DNA from: Streptomyces sp. RB17
GTDB lineage: Bacteria > Actinomycetota > Actinomycetes > Streptomycetales > Streptomycetaceae
Assembly: GCF_009604455.1 (NCBI RefSeq)
Contig: NZ_WEGL01000001.1
Span: 620,001 to 684,000 of the forward strand
Direction: 5' to 3'
Length of the DNA stretch: 64,000 bases
The notes beneath the pieces were generated by a model. That model was not told the DNA's origin. It did no database searches and saw nothing but the letters and a program-made list of their open reading frames with translations. Each line of letters begins with the position of its first letter. Position 1 is the first letter of the stretch. Position numbers and translations under genes: made by a program. Below, one piece after another: positions 58,402-64,000 of the stretch.

Positions 58402-60045
58402 TCAGACCCACTTGGCCTGGAGGAGATTGATGCCCGGGTAGGGCTGCGCCCTTATGCCCGTGAGCTTCCGGGCATCCCAGGCGGTCATCAGCTCGTTGTG
58501 AACGACCGGGTACAGCACGGCCTGCTCGGCGACGACGTCGATGTAGTCCTGGATGATCGCCTTCTTCTTCTGTGGGTCCGGCTCCCGGGTGGCCCGGTCC
58601 ATGTCCTTGAACAGCTGCTGGGCGACGGGGTCGCCGGCCCACCGGGTGTACCCCATCCACAGATTCTGCGGCCCGTAGTTGTAATGCATGATCAGGTCGG
58701 CATCGAGCCCGAACTGATTGGGATTGGAGGCCGCGGCGACGACCTGGTAGTCCTGCTTCTGGTCCATCTTGGTGAACACGGCGGTGGTCTCCTGCGGCGC
58801 CAGGGAAGTCTCCACCCCGATCGCGTCCCACGACGCCTTGATGGTCGGCAGACAGTCCACGATCCAACTGACGTTCACCGCGAGGATGTTGACCTTGAGG
58901 TTGCTGACGCCGGCGGCTTTGAGGAGGGCCTTGGCCTTCTGCGGGTCGTAGTCGTAGACGGTCTTGGCCCGCCGGTAGGCCGGGTTCCCCTCGTTCAGGA
59001 ACGACGAGGCGGGCTTCCCGTGCCCCTTGAGGGCGACCTGCACCATTTTCTCGGTGTCGATGGCGTAGTGCAGCGCCTGCCGCACCCGCACGTCGTCGAA
59101 GGGCTTGTGCTGGGTGTTGAACATCAGGAACAGGTTGTTCATCCCGGCGCCGCCCGCGACCTTCAGGCCCCCTTGTTCCAGCCGGGCGATGTTGGCGTAC
59201 GGGATGTTGTCGGCGATCTGCGCCCCGGCGTCGCTGCCCGAGATCTTCGCGACGCGCGGAGCGGCGTCCACGATGGTCAGCCAGTTCATGCGTTTGAAGG
59301 CGGGCGGGCGGGGCCCGTTGTAGGCGGCGAAGGCCTCGAAGGTGGTGTTGGACTTCGGGTGGTGCGCGGTCTGCCGGTACGGCCCCGAGCCGACGGCCAG
59401 CCCCTTGATGGCGTCGTCCCAGGCGCCGGGCCTGGAGAAGACGTGCTTCGGCATGATCTTGGCGAGGGTGAGCCGGGAAAGACCGTCGGGGAAGGGGAAC
59501 TTGAGCGTGAGCTCGACGGTGCGCGGGTCGACCTTCCTGGCGCCGCTGAGCCAGCCGGCGAAGAACCCCTTGGCGAGCGTCTGTGTGCCCGGGTCGAGGA
59601 TCCGGTCGAAGACGAACACGACGTCGTCGGCGGTGACGGGCTTGCCGTCGTGAAAGGTCGCCCCCGACCGCAGGGTGAACCGCCAGGTGGTGGCGTTCCG
59701 GTCCTTCGGCACCTCGGTGGCGAGCGCCGGATACGGCACCCGGGTGATCGGGTCGGTGTCCAGCAGCCCCTCGTAGACATGGTTGTTGGCGGCCATGCAG
59801 AACGCCGACGCCGTCTGTGTCGGATCCCAGCTGCCGTCGTTTCCGTAGCCGATGACGGCGGTCAGCGTCCGGTCCTTGCCGCTGCCACCACCCCCGGTGT
59901 CGTTCGTGGACTGAGGCCCTGCGGAGCAGCCCGCCAGCACGGGCGGCAGTACGGCGGCCGCGCCCAGTGCCCCCGTGTACTTCAGGAACGACCGGCGGCG
60001 CGGTGCCGGTACGTCGGGATTCACGTCGGTCACGTCGTCGCGCAC
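58402..60045 (-). CDS. ABC transporter substrate-binding lipoprotein (family 5)
   Basis: 547-residue SBP_bac_5 protein. R-R-R-S-F-L-K-Y-T-G then a hydrophobic stretch and lipobox L-A-G-C: a twin-arginine-like lipoprotein signal. The mature part has the family segments Y-E-G-L-L and W-R-F-T-L-R-S-G-A-T-F-H-D-G-K-P-V-T-A-D-D-V-V. GGAGG lies 5 bases before GTG 60045. First gene of the transporter operon; cargo could be peptide or, by context, sialic acid. Confidence 0.88.
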   Translation of the reverse strand: MRDDVTDVNPDVPAPRRRSFLKYTGALGAAAVLPPVLAGCSAGPQSTNDTGGGGSGKDRTLTAVIGYGNDGSWDPTQTASAFCMAANNHVYEGLLDTDPITRVPYPALATEVPKDRNATTWRFTLRSGATFHDGKPVTADDVVFVFDRILDPGTQTLAKGFFAGWLSGARKVDPRTVELTLKFPFPDGLSRLTLAKIMPKHVFSRPGAWDDAIKGLAVGSGPYRQTAHHPKSNTTFEAFAAYNGPRPPAFKRMNWLTIVDAAPRVAKISGSDAGAQIADNIPYANIARLEQGGLKVAGGAGMNNLFLMFNTQHKPFDDVRVRQALHYAIDTEKMVQVALKGHGKPASSFLNEGNPAYRRAKTVYDYDPQKAKALLKAAGVSNLKVNILAVNVSWIVDCLPTIKASWDAIGVETSLAPQETTAVFTKMDQKQDYQVVAAASNPNQFGLDADLIMHYNYGPQNLWMGYTRWAGDPVAQQLFKDMDRATREPDPQKKKAIIQDYIDVVAEQAVLYPVVHNELMTAWDARKLTGIRAQPYPGINLLQAKWV

Positions 60046-60107
60046 GGGTCCTCCAGCAGTCGTTGGGGGAGGGGAGGAGGGGTGGCAGGAGGGGAGTGGG
60101 GAGATAC

Positions 60108-60127
60108 GACGTCCTACGTCCTACGTC
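60108..60127. repeat. CTACGTC direct repeats in the transporter leader
   Basis: GACGTC-CTACGTC-CTACGTC repeats downstream of the promoter, reading as GACGTAG units on the transcribed strand. A possible operator. Confidence 0.45.
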
Positions 60128-60141
60128 CGGTCGGTAGCGCG

Positions 60142-60170
60142 ACCATAGGAGGGGGCGTGGGGGTGGTCAA
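60142..60170 (-). promoter_or_regulatory. Promoter of the ABC transporter operon
   Basis: On the reverse strand TTGACC (60170-60165), 17 bases, TATGGT (60147-60142): a near-consensus promoter. Transcription would begin near 60135, leaving a 90-base leader that contains the ACGTAGG repeats. Confidence 0.7.
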
Positions 60171-60222
60171 GACGGCGCACACGAATGGGCTAGCCGCCAG
60201 AGGTCGGCACCAATGGCGTGGC

Positions 60223-61173
60223 TCAAATGGGGGCGTCAGCGGCGAGTTGACGGCAGTGCGGGTCTTTGGGGGCGATGTGGGTCCGGGGGCTTGGGGGCAT
60301 AGGGGTCTCGGGAGCGTTGGGGCCCTGGGAGCGCTGGCCCACCGCAACCGCCGCGGTGAAGACGACGTTGACCAGGGACTCGCCGACGTTGTGCGCGGCC
60401 GCGCCGTCGGCACCGAGCCGGGCGGCGGCGAAGGTCAGCACGCCCAGCACGGTGAACTTCACCAGCACCGTCCCGGCGAGCGGCAGCCCCACTCGGGCGA
60501 GCCGCAGTACCTGGCGTGGATCGGGTCGCCCGGGACGGATGCGGCGGCCGGCGAGCACCGTGCGGCGGCGCAGCGCGTCAGGGTGGAGGTGAGTATGGCG
60601 ACACCCGCGCCGGTCAGGCCGTGGCTCGGCAGTGTCCCAGGCTCGCCGACCAGCAGCACCGACAGCGTGACCGACACGGCGGTGCCGAGCATCCCGGACC
60701 TCATCACCTGGGCGGAGTGCCCGAGGGCCACCAGCACGGAGGTGGCCGACTGGCCGACCGCGATCAGCAGCACACTCGCCGCCAACAGCCAGGGGAACAC
60801 GCCGAGTTGGTCCAGCATGCGCGGTGGGACGCCCCACACCCCACCGATCAGCGGCACCGCCGCCACCGCGGCCGCGCACAGCCCGCCCACCGTGAACGCC
60901 AGCCACATGCCGGCACGCACCAGCGGCAGCCAACTGCCCGGGATCGTCACGGTGCGGCGCGACGAACGGCATCACACCGCGCAGGGCGCCCGCCACGGTG
61001 GCCGTCGCCGGACTGAACACCGCCACGGTCACCGCGAAGGCGGCGAGTGACACGGTGGCGTACCGGCCGAGCAGCGCGGTGTCGACGAGCGAGCCGGCCG
61101 ACGCGGCCAGGGTGGTCGCGTAGAGCGGCGCGGCTGCACGGGCGATGGTCCAGAACGCGGTGCGATCACTCAC
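60223..61173 (-). pseudogene. MATE-family transporter, frameshifted and truncated
   Basis: From a GTG at 61173 the frame starts V-S-D-R-T-A-F-W-T-I-A-R-A-A and reaches P-F-V-A-P-H-R-D-D. Homology then jumps to another frame near 60940 (G-S-W-L-P-L-V-R-A-G to V-A-I-L-T-S). It returns to the first near 60560 (R-Q-V-L-R-L-A-R-V-G, N-V-G-E-S-L-V-N). The usual C-terminal helices after V-A-V-G-Q are replaced by unrelated residues. Two compensating shifts plus truncation make it non-functional. Confidence 0.8.
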
Positions 61174-61507
61174 GTACGCCGATCCTGCCACGCAACTCGG
61201 CCGACAGGTCGGCGCGTTGGGTACCTGACGCACTCCCGACACCGGCCAGCTGATCAGTTGCCGTGGGGCCGCCCGCTTCTCCCTCAGTGTCGTGCTTCCG
61301 CGAGCCGAGTAAAGGGCGCTGCGCGTCGCCTTCGGCGATGGCCCTCCGGGCCACCCTTGACTCGGCTCACTCCAGCACGGGCGAGAAGCGAGCGGGCAGC
61401 CCGGAGAAAGTGGCCGCCTTACCGGGGTCGGGCCCTGAGCCGGGCTGCGTCCGCACCGCCGGCGAAGGCACGCCCCAGCGCCTCGCCTGCACGCCGGGTG
61501 GGGTTGG

Positions 61508-61777
61508 CGGGTTGCGGCTGGTGGGTGGGGGCGGGGTCGGGGGTGGTGGCGGCGTGCCGGGTGGGCTGAGCGGCGGCCGGTTGGTGGGTGGGGGCGGGTT
61601 GCGGCTGGTGGGTGGGGCGCGGTCGGGGGTGGCGGCGTGCCGGGTGGGCTGAGCGGCGGCCGGTTGGTGGGTGGGGGCGGATCGCGGCTGGTGGGTGGGG
61701 CGCGGTCGGGGGTGGCGGCGGCGCGCGGCTGGTGGCTGGCGGCGCGCGGCTGGTGGCTGGCGGCGTGCGGCTGGTGG
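61508..61777. repeat. Tandem repeat block, 83-bp and 21-bp units
   Basis: An 83-base unit (GGTTGCGGCTGGTGGGTGGG.. through GGCGTGCCGGGTGGGCTGAG..) occurs about 2.8 times, the first copy with small insertions. It ends in three 21-base units GCGCGCGGCTGGTGGCTGGCG at 61721, 61742 and 61763 (last partial). The strand is strongly G-rich. Apparent open frames here are repeat artefacts. The stretch 61188-61507 shows no gene. Confidence 0.85.
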
Positions 61778-61985
61778 ACCCCATGGCCCACGGGCCTCTC
61801 TTGCCCCTTCGGCCCCTCTGGGCCCCTGACCCTCTGGCCCCTCCGGCACCCAGGGCCTCTCATCGGTCAGTGATTGGCAGATTTGTTCCGCCCTCCTCCA
61901 GCAACCACCCCCCTGACCAGCCACTTTACCTTCGGAGCCTTGCCCAAATCTTCCAATCACCGCCTCGGCGGAGCGCGTGAGGTCT

Positions 61986-62105
61986 GTCGCGGGCGAGGGC
62001 ACGCCGGGGAAACTTGGCGGCTTGCGGCCGGGGGGTAGGGGCGCAGTCGCGGGCGGCGGCATGCCGGGGGAGCTTGAGGGCTTGCGGTTGGGGCGGGTGC
62101 AGTGG
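61986..62105. repeat. Two 60-bp tandem copies beside the ligase fragment
   Basis: GTCGCGGGCGAGGGCACGCC.. (61986-62045) and GTCGCGGGCGGCGGCATGCC.. (62046-62105) align along their length. They abut the break of the AMP-ligase reading frame. 61778-61985 has no gene. Confidence 0.8.
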
Positions 62106-62395
62106 CTCTCCCCGGTCGCCCACTCGGGCGTGTTCGGCAGCCGCACCACCACCCGTCGGCCGGGCTCGACGCCGCGCAGCCGCAGCCCGGCCGTCATCCG
62201 GCTCACCCGGCGGTCCAGCTGGAAGTAGGTCAGGCGGGTCGTGCCGCGGACGAGCGCGATGCGTGGGCCGTGCTCGCGCGTCCAGTCGTGCAGCAGCTCG
62301 GGCAGGGGGCGGCCCTGCCAGAAGCCGGCGCGGCGGTAGGCGAGGGCGGTGTCCTCGGGCCAGGGGGTGAAGCCGTCAAGCGGCACGGGCTCCAC
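62106..62395 (-). pseudogene. 2,3-dihydroxybenzoate-AMP-ligase-like gene, N-terminal fragment
   Basis: From GTG 62395 (GAAGAAG just upstream) the frame reads V-E-P-V-P-L-D-G-F-T-P-W-P-E-D, then Y-R-R-A-G-F-W-Q-G-R and L-T-Y-F-Q-L-D-R-R-V, to V-V-V-R-L-P-N-T-P-E-W. This matches the start of DhbE/EntE-type aryl-AMP ligases. After about 95 residues it runs into the tandem repeats, with the remaining 440 residues gone. Likely remnant of a catechol siderophore gene set. Confidence 0.8.
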
Positions 62396-62470
62396 CTTCT
62401 TCCCACGTCGTGTCCGTCACGCCCATCTTCAACATATTGTTTAACGGCATCGACAGGGGAGCGCTTGGGC

Positions 62471-62476
62471 GAGAAT
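62471..62476 (+). promoter_or_regulatory. -10 element GAGAAT predicting a leaderless recO mRNA
   Basis: GAGAAT, 7 bases, then ATG 62484. Confidence 0.45.
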
Positions 62477-62483
62477 GGTGCCC

Positions 62484-63230
62484 ATGAGTCTGTTCCGCGA
62501 CGACGGCATCGTGCTGCGCACCCAGAAACTGGGTGAGGCGGACCGGATCATCACCCTGCTCACACGCGGCCACGGACGGGTACGTGCCGTGGCCCGGGGC
62601 GTGCGGCGGACCAAGTCGAAGTTCGGGGCCCGGCTGGAACCCTTCTCCCACGTCGACGTGCAGTTCTTCGCGCGCGGGAGCGAGCTGATCGGGCGGGGTC
62701 TGCCACTGTGCACACAGAGTGAGACCATCGCGCCGTACGGTGGCGGGATCGTCACCGACTACGCCCGGTACACCGCCGGGACGGCCATGCTGGAGACCGC
62801 CGAACGGTTCACCGATCACGAGGGGGAGCCGGCGGTGCAGCAGTATCTGCTGCTGGTCGGCGCCCTGCGCACCCTCGCTCGGGGCGAGCACGCGCCCCAC
62901 CTCGTCCTCGACGCCTTCCTGCTCCGCTCCCTCGCCGTCAACGGGTACGCGCCCAGTTTCAGCGACTGCGCGAAGTGCGGGATGCCCGGTCCGAGCCGGT
63001 TCTTCTCCGTGGCCTCCGGTGGCTCCGTCTGCGTCGACTGCCGGGTGCCCGGGAGTGTCGTACCGTCGCCGCAGACCCTGGTGCTCCTCGGTGCGCTGCT
63101 TACGGGAGACTGGGAGACGGCGGACGCCTGCGAGGCGCGGTACGTCCGCGAGGGCAGCGGGCTGGTGTCCGCCTACCTGCACTGGCATCTGGAGCGCGGG
63201 CTGCGGTCGCTCAGGTACGTCGAGAAGTAA
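62484..63230 (+). CDS. recO: DNA repair protein RecO
   Basis: Loads RecA on gapped DNA with RecR and anneals strands. 248 residues: N-terminal OB fold [18 protein letters not shown] and the C-terminal zinc site C-A-K-C-G-M..C-V-D-C. ATG 62484 chosen over the in-frame 62475 by the leaderless promoter. 68 bases before uppS. Confidence 0.93.
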   Translation: MSLFRDDGIVLRTQKLGEADRIITLLTRGHGRVRAVARGVRRTKSKFGARLEPFSHVDVQFFARGSELIGRGLPLCTQSETIAPYGGGIVTDYARYTAGTAMLETAERFTDHEGEPAVQQYLLLVGALRTLARGEHAPHLVLDAFLLRSLAVNGYAPSFSDCAKCGMPGPSRFFSVASGGSVCVDCRVPGSVVPSPQTLVLLGALLTGDWETADACEARYVREGSGLVSAYLHWHLERGLRSLRYVEK

Positions 63231-63251
63231 GCGCCCAGGTACGTCGGGAAA

Positions 63252-63290
63252 CAAGAGCGAGAAGCAAGAGCGAGAAGCAAGAGGGAGACG
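63252..63290. repeat. Purine-rich 13-bp repeats before uppS
   Basis: CAAGAGCGAGAAG at 63252-63264 and 63265-63277, then a partial copy CAAGAGGGAGA. The last unit gives the AGGGAGA that acts as the Shine-Dalgarno region of uppS. Confidence 0.8.
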
Positions 63291-63298
63291 AGAAGCAC

Positions 63299-64000
63299 AT
63301 GGTCGTACGCGGGATCCTGGGGCGCCAGCGGCGCGAGTACAAGGCGCCGGAGCCGCACCCGTCCGGTGCCCGCGTGCCCAAGCTCCCCGGCGAGCTGGTC
63401 CCGAACCACGTGGCCATCGTCATGGACGGCAACGGGCGCTGGGCGAAGGAGCGGGGCCTGCCCCGTACGGAGGGCCACAAGGTCGGTGCCGAGCGCGTCC
63501 TCGACGTGCTCCAGGGATCCATCGAGGTCGGCGTCCGCAACATCTCCCTCTACGCCTTCTCCACCGAGAACTGGAAGCGGTCGCCCGACGAGGTCCGCTT
63601 CCTGATGAACTTCAACCGCGACTTCATCCGCAAGACGCGGGACCAGCTCGACGAACTCGGCATCCGGGTGCGCTGGGTGGGCCGTATGCCCAAGCTGTGG
63701 AAGTCGGTCGCCAAGGAACTGCAGGTCGCCCAGGAGCAGACCAAGGGGAACGACCTGCTCACCCTGTACTTCTGCATGAACTACGGCGGCCGGGCCGAGC
63801 TCGCCGACGCGGCGAAGGCGCTGGCCGAGGACGTCGCGGCGGGACGGCTGGACCCGGCGAAGGTCAACGAGAAGACCATCCAGAGGTACCTGTACTACCC
63901 GGACATGCCGGACGTGGACCTCTTCCTCCGCCCCAGCGGGGAGCAGCGCACCTCCAACTATCTGCTCTGGCAGAGCGCCTACGCCGAGATGGTCTTCCAG
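63299..64000 (+). CDS. uppS: Isoprenyl (undecaprenyl-type) diphosphate synthase, partial
   Basis: cis-Prenyltransferase that makes the long-chain carrier lipid for peptidoglycan. 234 of about 277 codons are in the window, open at the right edge. [13 protein letters not shown] is the catalytic Asp motif near 40, S-T-E-N-W-K-R lies near 86, and [12 protein letters not shown] near 210. ATG 63299 follows a purine-rich repeat region. RecO-uppS order is conserved in Streptomyces. Confidence 0.93.
   Translation, partial: MVVRGILGRQRREYKAPEPHPSGARVPKLPGELVPNHVAIVMDGNGRWAKERGLPRTEGHKVGAERVLDVLQGSIEVGVRNISLYAFSTENWKRSPDEVRFLMNFNRDFIRKTRDQLDELGIRVRWVGRMPKLWKSVAKELQVAQEQTKGNDLLTLYFCMNYGGRAELADAAKALAEDVAAGRLDPAKVNEKTIQRYLYYPDMPDVDLFLRPSGEQRTSNYLLWQSAYAEMVFQ

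Noticed and set aside
61508..61777. Possible CRISPR array
   Set aside because: Repeat units are adjacent with no unique spacers and vary in length; no cas genes nearby.
61263..62370. Several overlapping plus-strand open frames in the repeat region
   Set aside because: They are frames through tandem repeats (Gly/Val/Arg or Pro/Ala/His rich) with no family features or ribosome sites.

Overview
The window reads as high-GC actinomycete chromosome, almost certainly Streptomyces. Third codon positions are strongly G/C biased, GTG starts are frequent, and long antisense open frames are everywhere. The backbone gene order (rpsT, lepA, acyl-CoA ligase, SpoIIE-type phosphatase, hemW, hrcA, dnaJ, rsmE, tricorn protease, HIT protein, RNase Z, phoH, ybeY, CNNM/CBS protein, era, leuA, recO, uppS) matches, from memory, the SCO25xx neighbourhood of S. 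coelicolor. Both edges cut a gene: rpsT lacks only its stop codon on the left, and uppS is open on the right.

Layout. 1-15 kb holds housekeeping and stress genes: rpsT/lepA, a fatty acyl-CoA ligase, a three-domain HATPase-GAF-PP2C phosphatase, hemW, a Uma2 nuclease, DUF3097, an MBL hydrolase, and hrcA-dnaJ behind a perfect CIRCE operator. These are followed by nitronate monooxygenase-rsmE-VOC. 15-22 kb holds a lipoprotein, tricorn protease, HIT protein, RNase Z, adenosine deaminase and an MFS transporter. 22.7-26.2 kb is a glucarate degradation pair (kdgD-gudD) and a PfkB kinase. 26.4-29.7 kb is the compact phoH-ybeY-CNNM-mmcQ block.

Accessory genes interrupt the usual run towards era. The first insert (29.7-33.1 kb) is a broken LD-carboxypeptidase, a drug-type MFS pump and its divergent HTH regulator. 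The second insert (33.5-38.3 kb) lies between the degenerate cytidine-deaminase-like gene and era. It holds a small secreted protein, a WxL-type surface protein, a DUF916-like WxL-interacting membrane protein, and an amtB-glnK pair with a candidate GlnR site. The WxL set is the most unusual system seen here, because such cell-surface complexes are mainly known from low-GC Gram-positives.

39-47 kb carries an HTH/NAD-binding protein pair, a GH1 beta-glucosidase with an MFS transporter, a protealysin-like M4 metalloprotease with its emfourin inhibitor, and leuA with a leucine leader peptide. 47.5-53.5 kb is a TerB-domain protein, then an MMPL transporter, histidine kinase, response regulator and sialidase in one tight run. 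Facing it is an operon for a peptide/sialic-acid-type ABC transporter, with a fused permease-ATPase, plus an aldolase resembling N-acetylneuraminate lyase. Together they suggest release, uptake and cleavage of sialic acids.

60.2-62.4 kb is a decayed locus: a frameshifted MATE transporter, tandem-repeat DNA, and the first ~95 codons of a 2,3-dihydroxybenzoate-AMP-ligase-like gene. These look like remnants of a siderophore or NRPS region. recO and uppS end the window. Several genes (hemW, tricorn, adenosine deaminase, CDA-like, era, recO) have a -10-like hexamer 6-7 bases before the start codon, which predicts leaderless mRNAs.
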